Assembly: GCF_013315265.1 (NCBI RefSeq)
Contig: NZ_JABUFE010000001.1
Span: forward strand, 655,001-719,000
Direction: 5' to 3'
Length of the DNA: 64,000 nt
Source of the DNA: Parasulfitobacter algicola
Lineage (GTDB): Bacteria > Pseudomonadota > Alphaproteobacteria > Rhodobacterales > Rhodobacteraceae
Shown: one piece after another, positions 43,421 through 53,139 of the stretch
Layout: each line of letters begins with the position of its first letter
Position numbering within the stretch: position 1 is the first letter of the stretch
Notes under the pieces: model-generated
The model's input: only the letters and a program-made list of their open reading frames with translations
Database searches by the model: none
Told to the model about the DNA's origin: nothing
Translations under genes and position numbers: made by a program

Positions 43421-44809
43421 ATGACAAAAACCTCAAACCAGATGTGGGGCGGACGCTTTGCCGCCGGGCCGGATGCGATCATGGAGGCAATTAATGCCTC
43501 GATCGATTTCGACAAGCGGTTGGCGCGCCAGGATATTGACGGCTCAAGGGCCCATGCCGCCATGCTGGCGGCCTGTGGCATCATCAGTGATAGTGATGCA
43601 GATGCGATCCGGAAAGGCCTTCTCACGGTCTTGTCAGAGATTGAAACAGGGAAATTCGAATTTTCCAAAGCGCTGGAAGATATCCACATGAATGTCGAGG
43701 CGCGGCTAAAAGAGATCATTGGCGAACCCGCGGGGCGTTTGCACACGGGCCGCAGTCGGAATGATCAGGTGGCGGCAGATTTTCGGCTTTGGGTTCGCGA
43801 TCAGATTGATGCGGTAGACGCAGCGCTCGTCGCACTCTGCCGAGCGCTTCTTGCGCAGGCCGAAAGTGGCGCCGATTGGGTGATGCCGGGGTTTACACAT
43901 CTGCAGACCGCGCAACCTGTAACTTGGGGCCATCATATGCTGGCCTATGTTGAGATGTTCGGGCGCGACCTGTCGCGCTTCCGCGATGCGCGTGAACGGA
44001 TGAACGAAAGCCCTTTGGGGGCGGCAGCGCTTGCCGGCACGTCTTTTCCGATTGATCGCAATATGACAGCCGACGCCCTTGGTTTCGACAGACCTGCCGC
44101 CAATTCGCTGGACGCTGTCAGTGATCGTGATTTTGCGCTGGAATTTCTTAGCTGCGCCAGTATTTGCGCGATGCATCTGTCCCGCATGGCAGAAGAGCTG
44201 GTGATCTGGTCTTCGGCCCAGTTCCGTTTTGTCACTTTGTCAGACCGGTTTTCCACTGGCAGCTCGATCATGCCGCAGAAGAAAAACCCTGACGCGGCCG
44301 AGCTGATCCGCGCCAAGATCGGGCGTATCTTCGGGGCCAATGTCGCGCTGATGATGGTGATGAAGGGGCTTCCGTTGACCTATTCCAAAGATATGCAGGA
44401 AGATAAAGAACAGACCTTTGATGCCGCGGATAACCTGATGCTGGCCTTGGCCGCGATGGAAGGGATGGTAAAGGATATGCAGGCCAATCGCGAAAGCCTT
44501 GAGGCGGCCGCCAGCAGCGGATTTTCCACCGCCACTGATCTGGCCGACTGGCTGGTGCGTGAATTGGGGCTGCCATTTCGGGATGCGCATCATATCACAG
44601 GATCTTTGGTGGCTTTGGCCGAAGAAAAAAACTGTGATCTGCCGGATTTGACACTTGAAGATATGCAATCTGTTCACGATGGTATCCGACAGGATGTCTT
44701 TGATGTATTGGGCGTGCATAATTCGGTTGCGTCACGCACAAGTTACGGTGGCACAGCCCCGGCACAGGTGCGCGAACAAATTGTGCGTTGGAAAGGAATA
44801 CTGGCATGA
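43421..44809 (+). CDS. argH: Argininosuccinate lyase
   Basis: 462 residues. Splits argininosuccinate to arginine and fumarate. [20 protein letters not shown] at the start; [27 protein letters not shown]; and the fumarase/lyase signature [19 protein letters not shown] near 283. Length normal. Its stop overlaps the start of a small lipoprotein gene (ATGA), the first of four chained junctions to lysA. Confidence 0.97.
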   Translation: MTKTSNQMWGGRFAAGPDAIMEAINASIDFDKRLARQDIDGSRAHAAMLAACGIISDSDADAIRKGLLTVLSEIETGKFEFSKALEDIHMNVEARLKEIIGEPAGRLHTGRSRNDQVAADFRLWVRDQIDAVDAALVALCRALLAQAESGADWVMPGFTHLQTAQPVTWGHHMLAYVEMFGRDLSRFRDARERMNESPLGAAALAGTSFPIDRNMTADALGFDRPAANSLDAVSDRDFALEFLSCASICAMHLSRMAEELVIWSSAQFRFVTLSDRFSTGSSIMPQKKNPDAAELIRAKIGRIFGANVALMMVMKGLPLTYSKDMQEDKEQTFDAADNLMLALAAMEGMVKDMQANRESLEAAASSGFSTATDLADWLVRELGLPFRDAHHITGSLVALAEEKNCDLPDLTLEDMQSVHDGIRQDVFDVLGVHNSVASRTSYGGTAPAQVREQIVRWKGILA

Positions 44810-45003
44810 AACGACTGATGCTTCTGGCTTTCATAACTGTTTCTGCCTGCGGGGTGGACGGCGAACCGACACGCCCCACATTTGATGCAGGTGTCTGGAC
44901 GAACGGCGATAAAGTGCGATCTGGTGCTGCTGTTGGTGTCGAAAAAGGCCCCGTAAACGTAAAAATAGGAACATTCGGTACAGGCGTGGGGATAAGTTTG
45001 TGA
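44806..45003 (+). CDS. Mini-lipoprotein A in the argH-lysA chain
   Basis: 65 residues. Signal [16 protein letters not shown] gives a lipidated Cys15 and a 51-residue mature part. That part alternates small and hydrophobic residues, as in amphipathic beta strands ([19 protein letters not shown]). No known family. Start overlaps the argH stop (ATGA) and its stop overlaps the next gene start (GTGA), so translation is probably coupled to arginine biosynthesis. Confidence 0.75.
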   Translation: MKRLMLLAFITVSACGVDGEPTRPTFDAGVWTNGDKVRSGAAVGVEKGPVNVKIGTFGTGVGISL

Positions 45004-45119
45004 GAGCATTGATTTTGATTGTTGTACTTGCTGGATGTGGCCCGTCTCAGCAGCCCAAGACTGAACCCGGCATTACGGTCAGTGGCAGTGCCGAAGTCGG
45101 TGTGGTGGGATCTAACTGA
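45000..45119 (+). CDS. Mini-lipoprotein B in the argH-lysA chain
   Basis: 39 residues from GTG. Signal [14 protein letters not shown] lipidates Cys13, leaving a 27-residue mature peptide. Its end GITVSGSAEVGVVGSN closely resembles the first strand of this window's porin (EIEISGSAEMGLVGGD). Coupled on both sides: GTGA with lipoprotein A and TGATG with the DUF2834 gene. Short length makes chance a risk, but the lipobox and the tight coupling argue for a real gene. Confidence 0.65.
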   Translation: MRALILIVVLAGCGPSQQPKTEPGITVSGSAEVGVVGSN

Positions 45120-45436
45120 TGTCACCTTTACGCATGTTATATCTGGTGCTGGCCATCTGGGGCACCATCCATCCAATGTATTATTTCATGAGCTGGTTTC
45201 TGGCAAATGGCTTCAGCCTGTCGGCGATGGTTGATGCATGGCATGTGAATGCGGCCAGCAGCGGCTTGGTTTGGGATCTAACGATTGCAGCTATCGCCCT
45301 GACGGTCTTTGTTATTGCCGAAGTATCCGTCCGCAAAAACTGGATTGCATTGGTCGCTATTCCGGCTACCTTCTGTATCGGGGTCAGCTGCGGTTTGCCG
45401 CTGTATTTGTTCCTGCGTTCGCGACCCGTTCGCTGA
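45119..45436 (+). CDS. DUF2834 family membrane protein
   Basis: 105 residues with three membrane helices (about 5-25, 47-66, 72-98). The WGTIHPMYYFMSWF and FVIAEVSVRKNWIAL pattern fits DUF2834, found in cyanobacteria and proteobacteria with unknown function. Its start overlaps lipoprotein B by one base and its stop overlaps lysA by one base (TGATG). Confidence 0.82.
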   Translation: MSPLRMLYLVLAIWGTIHPMYYFMSWFLANGFSLSAMVDAWHVNAASSGLVWDLTIAAIALTVFVIAEVSVRKNWIALVAIPATFCIGVSCGLPLYLFLRSRPVR

Positions 45437-46701
45437 TGGATCATTTTCTGTATCGTGACGGCACGCTGTTTGCCGAAGATGTGTCTGTAGCAGATATCGC
45501 AGCACAGGTGGGAACGCCGTTTTATTGCTATTCTTCCGCGACATTACTGCGGCACTTCAAACTGTTTGATGATGCATTGGAGGGAATGGATCATCTGGTC
45601 TGCTTTGCGATGAAATCTGCCAGCAATCAGGCCATCCTAAAGCTTCTGGCCAGTGCTGGTGCAGGTATGGATGTGGTGTCTGGCGGTGAATATGCACGGG
45701 CCAAAGCGGCCGGTGTGCCAGGCGACAAAATCGTCTTTTCGGGCATCGGTAAGACCCAAGATGAAATGCGCATGGCGCTTGAAGGTGGCATTCGTCAATT
45801 TAATGTCGAATCTGAACCTGAAATGCACGCACTAAGTGAGGTTGCCACAAGTCTGGGTGTGATTGCCCCTATCACTGTGCGCATCAACCCGGATGTGGAT
45901 GCAAAAACGCACGAGAAAATCTCGACCGGGAAAAAGGGTGATAAGTTTGGCATCCCGATTTCGCGTGCTCGTGAAGTATATGCCCTGGCTGCAAAACTGT
46001 CAGGCCTTCAGGTTATCGGCATCGACGTGCATATCGGATCGCAATTGACCGAACTTGAGCCATTTGAGTTAGCCTATACCAAGGTCGCGGAACTAACAGA
46101 ACAACTGCGCGCTGACGGTCACACCATCATGCGGCTTGATCTGGGTGGTGGGCTTGGCATTCCTTATACGCGCTCAAACGATGCGCCACCGCTGCCTACA
46201 GAATATGGCGCGTTGATCAAACGCACGGTCGGCCATCTGGGCTGTGAGATTGAGATTGAACCGGGGCGTCTGATTTCGGGTAATGCGGGGATTATGGTGA
46301 CAAAAGTTATCTATCTGAAATCCGGCGAAGACCGCGACTTTCTGATTTTGGACGGCGCGATGAATGATCTGATCCGGCCTGCAATGTATGGGGCCTATCA
46401 CGATATTATCCCGGTGATCGAACCGAAACCGGGTGTGGATCAATCGGCTTACGACATCGTTGGTCCGGTTTGCGAATCGGGCGATACGTTTGCAAAACAG
46501 CGGATGATGCCGCCGGTATTGGCGGGCGATCTGATCGCATTTCGGTCGGCGGGTGCTTATGGCGCTGTTATGTCCAGCGAATACAATTCACGGCCTCTGA
46601 TTCCAGAAGTTTTGGTCCAGGATGATCAATTTGCAGTTATTCGCGCACGTCCGACCTTTGACGATATGATAAAACGCGATACCATACCTGTATGGCTATA
46701 A
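45436..46701 (+). CDS. lysA: Diaminopimelate decarboxylase
   Basis: 421-residue PLP enzyme, last step of lysine synthesis. PLP Lys60 in CFAMKSASNQAILK; DVVSGGEYARAKAAGV; glycine loop RLDLGGGLGIPY; EPGRLISGNAG; Cys in VGPVCESGDTFA supplied by the partner subunit. The start at 45436 overlaps the DUF2834 stop; longer frames reach back into that gene and were rejected. Followed after 34 bases by the TIGR02302 gene. Confidence 0.97.
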   Translation: MDHFLYRDGTLFAEDVSVADIAAQVGTPFYCYSSATLLRHFKLFDDALEGMDHLVCFAMKSASNQAILKLLASAGAGMDVVSGGEYARAKAAGVPGDKIVFSGIGKTQDEMRMALEGGIRQFNVESEPEMHALSEVATSLGVIAPITVRINPDVDAKTHEKISTGKKGDKFGIPISRAREVYALAAKLSGLQVIGIDVHIGSQLTELEPFELAYTKVAELTEQLRADGHTIMRLDLGGGLGIPYTRSNDAPPLPTEYGALIKRTVGHLGCEIEIEPGRLISGNAGIMVTKVIYLKSGEDRDFLILDGAMNDLIRPAMYGAYHDIIPVIEPKPGVDQSAYDIVGPVCESGDTFAKQRMMPPVLAGDLIAFRSAGAYGAVMSSEYNSRPLIPEVLVQDDQFAVIRARPTFDDMIKRDTIPVWL

Positions 46702-46735
46702 CGCTATCCTGCGCTTTCTAGCCCCCGGAGACGTG

Positions 46736-49288
46736 ATGTTAGACCAGTCTTTGCTTCCTAAATCCACGCGCCGTGCGGCGACGCTGACGCGCTTTGGTAT
46801 CATTGCAGAACGCATAACCCATTCATTTTGGCCGTTCTGGACCGTTATGTTCGCGAGTTTGGCGTGTTTGATGATGGGGTGGCACGACGAGTTGCCATTG
46901 GAAGTCGTCTGGGGTGGTCTGGTCACATTTGTCGTCGCAGCCGCTTGGACATTTGTACGCGGTATTCGCCAATTCAGCTGGCCCACACTGCCCGAGGCGT
47001 TGGACCGTATTGATGCAACTATGGCCGGTCGGCCGATTTCCGCACTGAATGATACACAAGCCATCGGTGCTGGGGATATGGCATCAGAACAGGTCTGGCA
47101 GGCCCATTTGGTCCGCATGAAGGAACGCGCAAGTGCGGCGCGGCCCGTTGATCCAAACTTGGAAATTTCTGATCGTGATCCGTTTGCCTTGCGTTATGTC
47201 GCACTGATCGCTTTTGTCACAGCATTGCTGTTCGGATCGATCTATCGCGTCAGCAGCGTAAGCGGCATGACCCCAACGACCGAAGCATTGGCAGCGGGCG
47301 CAACATGGGAAGGCTGGGTTGAGCCGCCATTCTATACCGGCAAACCGACGCTTTATCTGAATGATATTCCGCCAGGGGGCCTTGAGGTCCCCGAAGGCAG
47401 CAGCATTACGTTGCGGTTTTACGGCGAGGTCGGCGCGCTTGAGTTACAGCAATCTGTCGCAAATCTACCAGCGCTTGCCGAAGATGAACCCCCTGCAATG
47501 GCGCATGATTTTGAGATTACGCAAAGCGGAATACTTGCAATCGCTGGCCAAAATGGCGCTGAATGGGCGGTCACCATATTGCCCGACGCAGCGCCAATTG
47601 TTTCGGTCACTGGGCCGGTCAAACGGCAACCCAGTGGTGAGATGCAACAACCGTTCATGGCCGAAGATGATTATGGCGTGATGTCGGGTACAGCAACGAT
47701 TGCGCTGGATATCGCAAATATTGAACGGCGTCATGGTTTGCAGATTGACCCCGAAACGCGCGAGCCGATTGTCGTTGATTTGCCTATTACAATTTCGGGT
47801 GATCGCAGCAGTTTCGAAGAAACTTTGATCGAAGATTTCTCACAGCATCCTTTTGCGAACTTGCCAGTCACTTTGCAGCTTAATGTTCGCGATGAACAGG
47901 GTCAAATCGGACAGTCCGAGATTGCTGAAATCATTCTGCCTGGACGCCGGTTTTTTGATCCGATGGCTTCAGCCATTATCGAACAGCGTCGTGATTTATT
48001 GTGGACCCGCGAAAATGCGCCACGTGTGGCGCAGGTTTTGCGCGCCGTATCCTATAAACCCGATGAAGTGTTTGATTCCGAAACGGCCTATCTTCGTTTA
48101 CGCGTCATCTTGCGTCGTCTGGAAACGATGACCGAATTTGGCTTGAAGACAGAACATCAAGAAGAAATTGCCGAAGCGATGTGGGATCTGGCCGTTCTTC
48201 TGGAAGAAGGCGATCTGTCGAATGCGGCCGAAAGATTGCGCCAGGCGCAGGAACGGCTTTCTGAGGCGATACAGAACGGTGCCAGTGACGAAGAAATTGC
48301 AGAACTGATGCAAGAGTTGCGCGATGCGACCCGCGATTATATGCGCCAATTGGCCCAGCAAAATCCGCAGAATGGCGATCAGCAATCTGCTGAAAATCAG
48401 AACACCGTCACGATCACTGAAGATCAATTACAGCAGATGATGGATCAGATCCAAGAGCTGATGGAACAAGGTCGCATGGCCGAAGCGCAAGAGCTTTTGG
48501 ACCAACTGAACCAGATGATGGAAAATATGCAGACCGCACAGTCTCAACCCGGTCAAGGTGGCCCGGGGCAAGAGGCGATGGAAGGTCTGGCCGACAGTTT
48601 GCGCAGCCAGCAAGGGCTAAGCGACGAGGCATTCCGCGATCTTCAAGAACAATATAACCCGAATGCCGGTACGGGTGAAAATCAGCAAAATCAAGGCCGC
48701 AACGGTGGTCAGGGTCAAGGGCAGAACCACGAAGGCGGTAGCGAAGAGGGCGAAGGTCAGGGCCAATCTGGCGAACAAAGCGCCGAAGAAGGCTTGGCAG
48801 ATCGCCAGCGAAATCTAAGCCGCGAACTAGAACGACAGCGTAATAATCTGCCAGGTGCTGGAACGGCCGAAGGTGATGCCGCCCGCGAGGCGCTGGATCG
48901 TGCAGGTCGCGCCATGAGTGAAGCAGAAGAAGCGTTGCGTAACAACGATCTTCCAGGTGCGATTGATAACCAGGCCGAAGCAATGGACGCCTTGCGCGAA
49001 GGCATGCGTAATCTGGGCAATGCCATGGCGCAGAACGAACAGCAGCAAAACAATCAAAATGGGCAAGGGGCACGCACGGGCGAGGCGCAACCACAGCGTC
49101 GTGACCCGCTGGGGCGCAGCCTTAATGAAAGTGGTCGAACTTCTGGTACGGAAGAAAACATGCTGCAGGGCGAAGATGTCTATCGCCGGGCGCAAAACCT
49201 GCTTGATGAAATCCGCAGACGGTCCAGCGAAACTGGTCGGTCTGAAATCGAACTGGAATATCTGCGCCGCTTGCTTGACCGGTTCTGA
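46736..49288 (+). CDS. TIGR02302/DUF4175 membrane protein
   Basis: 850 residues. Three N-terminal membrane helices (about 31-49, 56-74, 147-165), a large domain with beta-rich parts (about 190-430), then a long helical coiled-coil part (about 430-600) with LMQELRDATRDYMRQLAQQ. Residues about 640-690 are low-complexity, rich in Gly, Gln, Asn, Glu. The C-terminus ends in helices (EIELEYLRRLLDRF). This is the alphaproteobacterial TIGR02302 family, probably an envelope protein of unknown function. ATG 46736 has GGAG 5 bases upstream; the GTG before it does not. Confidence 0.9.
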   Translation: MLDQSLLPKSTRRAATLTRFGIIAERITHSFWPFWTVMFASLACLMMGWHDELPLEVVWGGLVTFVVAAAWTFVRGIRQFSWPTLPEALDRIDATMAGRPISALNDTQAIGAGDMASEQVWQAHLVRMKERASAARPVDPNLEISDRDPFALRYVALIAFVTALLFGSIYRVSSVSGMTPTTEALAAGATWEGWVEPPFYTGKPTLYLNDIPPGGLEVPEGSSITLRFYGEVGALELQQSVANLPALAEDEPPAMAHDFEITQSGILAIAGQNGAEWAVTILPDAAPIVSVTGPVKRQPSGEMQQPFMAEDDYGVMSGTATIALDIANIERRHGLQIDPETREPIVVDLPITISGDRSSFEETLIEDFSQHPFANLPVTLQLNVRDEQGQIGQSEIAEIILPGRRFFDPMASAIIEQRRDLLWTRENAPRVAQVLRAVSYKPDEVFDSETAYLRLRVILRRLETMTEFGLKTEHQEEIAEAMWDLAVLLEEGDLSNAAERLRQAQERLSEAIQNGASDEEIAELMQELRDATRDYMRQLAQQNPQNGDQQSAENQNTVTITEDQLQQMMDQIQELMEQGRMAEAQELLDQLNQMMENMQTAQSQPGQGGPGQEAMEGLADSLRSQQGLSDEAFRDLQEQYNPNAGTGENQQNQGRNGGQGQGQNHEGGSEEGEGQGQSGEQSAEEGLADRQRNLSRELERQRNNLPGAGTAEGDAAREALDRAGRAMSEAEEALRNNDLPGAIDNQAEAMDALREGMRNLGNAMAQNEQQQNNQNGQGARTGEAQPQRRDPLGRSLNESGRTSGTEENMLQGEDVYRRAQNLLDEIRRRSSETGRSEIELEYLRRLLDRF

Positions 49289-49305
49289 TGCCGGTTAAGG
49301 CTGTT

Positions 49306-50067
49306 TTAAGATGTAGTTGAGGGTTGCAATGCACCGTCTATCCAAAGCCTGAATGCATCAACTGTTTCGGCATAGCCTGACAAGGGGCCAGATAGCGCCG
49401 GAACACCATTGGCGATCTGGGGCGCATATACATACGCGGCCAGTGCTAACACACCGATCAACATAACTGTCAGAAAACCGTTGCGAAAGCCGTTGTTTGG
49501 CTTGGCTGTTTGCGATGTTGAGGCGTCCGGATTTCCGATCAATGTAGAATTGATTGTTTCAACATTCGGAAGATCGCCGGGCTGGGTTGTTCCGGTTAAC
49601 CCCGATGAAATGGCCGCCCCAAGAATAGGGGCGCCAACTGGTTTTGCATCGGCTGATTCCGCAACAAGCCCAAGATCTGTTTGTGTTTCTATAACATCAG
49701 GTTCTGCATCGCGTGCGCGCACTTCAAATTCAGCTTCTTCGCGCAGGACGCTGGCAATCTCATCTGGCAGTTCACGACGTTTGGGCGCGGGTCGGGCGCT
49801 TTCCGGCAATGGGCCTTCATCATCATCCTCATCACCGCCACCATCGGATTTCAGCTCTGGTTCAGACGCAACCTGTTCCGTTTCTTCGGCAAGCGCATCA
49901 TCCGCGACTGTATCTACTTCATCATCGTCGTCTGCATGGGCCAGGGCATCCGGTCCTTGAAACCAAGTGTTCCCGCAGTTTGAACACTGCACATCCCGGC
50001 CTGCTTCGGGGATCACATCATCCGAAACTTCATACTGTGCTTTGCAATTTGGACATTTTAAACGCAT
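49306..50067 (-). CDS. Zinc-ribbon (MJ0042-type) membrane protein
   Basis: 253 residues. N-terminal zinc ribbon with Cys5, Cys8, Cys28 and Cys31 (LKCPNCKAQYEV, VQCSNCGNTWF). A long acidic, disordered stretch follows (about 40-190), then one membrane helix at about 197-216 (FLTVMLIGVLALAAYVYAP) and a short outer tail. Ribosome site GGGG. Function unknown. Divergent from ftsE, a pairing common in Rhodobacteraceae. Confidence 0.88.
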   Translation of the reverse strand: MRLKCPNCKAQYEVSDDVIPEAGRDVQCSNCGNTWFQGPDALAHADDDDEVDTVADDALAEETEQVASEPELKSDGGGDEDDDEGPLPESARPAPKRRELPDEIASVLREEAEFEVRARDAEPDVIETQTDLGLVAESADAKPVGAPILGAAISSGLTGTTQPGDLPNVETINSTLIGNPDASTSQTAKPNNGFRNGFLTVMLIGVLALAAYVYAPQIANGVPALSGPLSGYAETVDAFRLWIDGALQPSTTS

Positions 50068-50192
50068 GTTGTCCCCTGCTCTCGTTAAGGATACTGCACC
50101 TGATCGTGCTTTTGCGCTATGTTTAACGATGCTTAGCCGAAGAGCAATGCATTTAAGCACTGCAATGATTGATAAAGTCTTCAGTGTACGGC

Positions 50193-50891
50193 ATGAACGC
50201 CACAATAGAACGGGATCAGAATGTGATCGAATTACAGGCAGCCAGCTACAGTTACGGCCATACGGCGCTTTTGTCGGATATGTCATTTTCTATTGAGCCG
50301 GGATCATTTCACTTTCTCACCGGTCCATCTGGCGCGGGTAAGTCCACGCTTTTGAAATTGCTTTATGCCGAATTGTTACCAAGCGAGGGCACTGTCAGCT
50401 TGTTTGGGCAAAGCGTGGATCAGATGAGCCGCGATCAGATCGCCTTTTTGCGCCGTCGGATTGGACTGGTGCATCAGAATTGTGATTTTCTGGATCATCT
50501 GAGCATGACCGAAAATATCTGCTTGCCCCTGACGGTCGCAGGGCAATCGGCGCGTGATGATTTGGATCAGCTATTGGCTTGGGTTGGCTTGACCCATCGG
50601 GCGGATGCTTTACCGCCGCAGTTGTCAGGGGGCGAACGGCAACGTGCTGCATTGGCGCGCGCTTTGATCCAAGCACCCGAGGTCGTTCTGGCCGATGAAC
50701 CCACTGGAAACATCGATTGGGAGATGTCGCAAAGACTGCTGACCCTTTTGATAGAACTGAATAAAATGGGTACCACGGTCCTGATCGCAACGCATGACTT
50801 GAACCTGATCCGGCTTGCGAAATCAGAAATCGCGGTTCGTGTGCTAAGGATCAAAGACCGCCAGGTTCAATTCGCCGGGTCAGATTTATGA
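50193..50891 (+). CDS. ftsE: Cell-division ABC ATPase FtsE
   Basis: 232 residues. Walker A GPSGAGKSTLLK at 44-55, Q-loop LVHQNCDFLDHLS, signature LSGGERQRAALARAL, Walker B VVLADEPTGNID and His switch IATHDLN are all present. With FtsX it activates cell-wall hydrolases at the division site. ATG 50193 chosen; GTG 50223 would start at VIELQ, the usual FtsE opening, and is also plausible. Coupled to ftsX (ATGA). Confidence 0.94.
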   Translation: MNATIERDQNVIELQAASYSYGHTALLSDMSFSIEPGSFHFLTGPSGAGKSTLLKLLYAELLPSEGTVSLFGQSVDQMSRDQIAFLRRRIGLVHQNCDFLDHLSMTENICLPLTVAGQSARDDLDQLLAWVGLTHRADALPPQLSGGERQRAALARALIQAPEVVLADEPTGNIDWEMSQRLLTLLIELNKMGTTVLIATHDLNLIRLAKSEIAVRVLRIKDRQVQFAGSDL

Positions 50892-51793
50892 AATCTATAT
50901 TCGCGGAAATACGTGGGTTACTGATCGGGGATACCCGCGCTGCTATGGTTGTACCGCCAACAGGGTTCACGGCTTATTTGACGATCTTCAGCACAGCCAC
51001 GATGGCATTTCTTGGGATATTTGCGGTTGTGATGGCGCTTTCGGCAGGGCGTGTTGCCGACAGATGGGCACAGGAACTTGCCAAAAGCGCCACAGTCCTG
51101 GTCACAGCATCGCAAGACCAAATGCAGGACGCAGTTGCAGCGACTGTCCGGGTGCTGGAAACCACGGCCGGGGTCGGGTCCATACGCGTTTTAAGCGATG
51201 ATGAGCAGCGTGATTTGCTGGTCCCTTGGTTTGGTCCTGATATGCCAGTTGATGTATTGCCTTTGCCGCAACTAATAGAAGTCATCCCCACTTCCGATGG
51301 TTTTGATCCTGAAGGCCTGCGGCTTAGACTTCAAGGAGAAGCACCGGATGCTATCCTGGATGATCATGGACGATGGCAGAAACCGTTGATCAGGGCTGCA
51401 CAGAGGTTGCGGTTGTTCAGCCTGTTTTGTTTGTCCTTGATCGCAATAACAATCATTGCAGTGGTGACATTGGCGGCCAAGGCAGCATTGTCTGCCAACG
51501 CAAAAACAATTCATGTTTTACGGCTAGTGGGTGCGACGGATGAGTTCGTTGCCAAAGCCTTTGTCCGTCGCTTCACACTTCGTGCGATTGTGGGGGCGGC
51601 TGTTGGTGTCATAATGGGCATCATTGCAATCATGCTTTTATCTAACGCTGGCAAGGCCGCTGGTTTCCTGACAGATTTCGGATTGATGGGTATAAACTGG
51701 CTTTGGCCGCTAATTTTGCCGTTATTGTTTGGTTTGCTGGCCTTCTTTGCAACCCGCGCTGCGGCCTTGCGACTTTTACGGGAGTTAACTTAG
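50888..51793 (+). CDS. ftsX: Cell-division permease FtsX
   Basis: 301 residues. One helix at about 25-48, a periplasmic loop (about 50-165) that should contact hydrolase activators, then three helices near the C-terminus, the FtsX layout. AKTIHVLRLVGATDEFVAKAF is the FtsX/permease signature. Start overlaps the ftsE stop; stop overlaps the plsC start by one base (TAGTG). Confidence 0.92.
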   Translation: MKSIFAEIRGLLIGDTRAAMVVPPTGFTAYLTIFSTATMAFLGIFAVVMALSAGRVADRWAQELAKSATVLVTASQDQMQDAVAATVRVLETTAGVGSIRVLSDDEQRDLLVPWFGPDMPVDVLPLPQLIEVIPTSDGFDPEGLRLRLQGEAPDAILDDHGRWQKPLIRAAQRLRLFSLFCLSLIAITIIAVVTLAAKAALSANAKTIHVLRLVGATDEFVAKAFVRRFTLRAIVGAAVGVIMGIIAIMLLSNAGKAAGFLTDFGLMGINWLWPLILPLLFGLLAFFATRAAALRLLRELT

Positions 51794-52521
51794 TGAAGCA
51801 TGCATTCCAATGGGTTCGATCAATCCTTTTTGTGACACAGATTTATATTATGATGCCTGTGATCGGATTGGCTTTTGCGCCAATTGCATTATTCACCCGT
51901 AAAGGCGCGTACGGGGCATGCAAAACGTATTCGCGTTGGGTTTTTTGGACGGCTAAATGGATGGTCGGTCTGCGTGTCGAAGTCCGCGGCACCCCCCCGG
52001 ATTACGAGGCAATGGTGGCCGCCAAACATCAATCTTTTCTAGATATCATGATGATTTTCACGGCTATTCCGGCAGGAAAGTTCATCATGAAAAGGGAAAT
52101 CCTTTGGACGCCGGTTATTGGTCAATATGCATACCGGCTTGAGTGCGTGCCGGTCGTGCGCAACAAGCGCGGCGCGGCCATCGAAAAAATGTTGGAGGAA
52201 GTTGAAGCGGGGCGCAAGCACCCAGGACAACTGATTATTTATTCCCAAGGTACACGACTGGCACCGGGTGTTAAGGCGCCTTATAAGATCGGAACAGGGC
52301 TTTTGTACGAACAAATGCAACAGCCATGCGTGCCTGTGGCCACAAATGTCGGCGTGTTCTGGCCACGAACAGGCATTTTTCGCAAACCTGGCTTGGCGGT
52401 TGTCGAATTTCTTGATCCAATACCGCCGGGAAAACCTCGCGAAGAGTTCATGGAAGAACTAGAGCGTGTCATCGAAGATGCCTCTGACAGGTTATTAGAA
52501 GAGGCCAAGCAATATACCTAA
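51793..52521 (+). CDS. plsC: 1-acyl-glycerol-3-phosphate acyltransferase
   Basis: 242 residues from GTG. Adds the second fatty acid to make phosphatidic acid. Catalytic H-x4-D is His79 to Asp84 (KHQSFLDIM), and YSQGTRLAPG near 170 is the EGTRS block with Gln for Glu. N-terminal membrane helix (about 10-33). Signature PVATNVGVFW follows. GGAG 8 bases before the start. Confidence 0.92.
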   Translation: MKHAFQWVRSILFVTQIYIMMPVIGLAFAPIALFTRKGAYGACKTYSRWVFWTAKWMVGLRVEVRGTPPDYEAMVAAKHQSFLDIMMIFTAIPAGKFIMKREILWTPVIGQYAYRLECVPVVRNKRGAAIEKMLEEVEAGRKHPGQLIIYSQGTRLAPGVKAPYKIGTGLLYEQMQQPCVPVATNVGVFWPRTGIFRKPGLAVVEFLDPIPPGKPREEFMEELERVIEDASDRLLEEAKQYT

Positions 52522-52533
52522 CGGTGCGTGAAA

Positions 52534-53139
52534 ATGGAATTTATCGCAACCATAGACGATCTTGAAAAGATCTATGGCACCCCGGTGCCCGCAGCGATGG
52601 TCAAGGTGGCCCACCAGTTGACGCCGTTATATCGCCGCTGGATTATGGCATCGCGATTTTGTGTGCTGACTACCGTGGGGCCTGATGGAACAGATGGCAG
52701 CCCGCGTGGTGACGATGGTCCGGTCGTGGTTGAGCTGGACGAAAAAACGCTGGCATTGCCCGATTGGCATGGAAATAACCGCATCGACAGCCTGCGTAAC
52801 ATCGTGCGGGATGGCCGCGTATCGCTTATGTTTATGGTACCAGGATCAAATAATGTGGTGCGCCTAAACGGCGAAGCACGATTGACGACGGATACATCGA
52901 TGACCAGTCGTTTTGATCAAAACGGCCGAAATCCGCGTTCGGTCATTATCATTCGTATCCGCGAAATATATACGCAATGTGCCCGTGCCCTGATCCGTTC
53001 TGAATTATGGACCGGTCAGGACAAAAGCACAGATTTACCAACGGTCGGTCAAATTCTGGCTGAGATGAGCGATGGTGAAGTGGGCGGTCTAACCTATGAC
53101 GATGATTGGGCGGAACGTGCTGCAAAGACAATGTGGTAG
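52534..53139 (+). CDS. PPOX-class FMN-dependent flavoprotein
   Basis: 201 residues, pyridoxamine-phosphate-oxidase fold. FCVLTTVGPDGTDGSPRGDDG then VVELDEKTLALPDWHGNNRID and SLMFMVPGSNNVVRLNG-type strands fit the MSMEG_1061-like group, which binds FMN. Not a true PdxH; function unknown. ATG 52534 was chosen over GTG 52528. Follows plsC by 12 bases. Confidence 0.85.
   Translation: MEFIATIDDLEKIYGTPVPAAMVKVAHQLTPLYRRWIMASRFCVLTTVGPDGTDGSPRGDDGPVVVELDEKTLALPDWHGNNRIDSLRNIVRDGRVSLMFMVPGSNNVVRLNGEARLTTDTSMTSRFDQNGRNPRSVIIIRIREIYTQCARALIRSELWTGQDKSTDLPTVGQILAEMSDGEVGGLTYDDDWAERAAKTMW

Noticed and set aside
48414-49094. 226-residue minus-strand frame rich in Arg, His, Leu
   Set aside because: Antisense shadow of the low-complexity part of the TIGR02302 gene.
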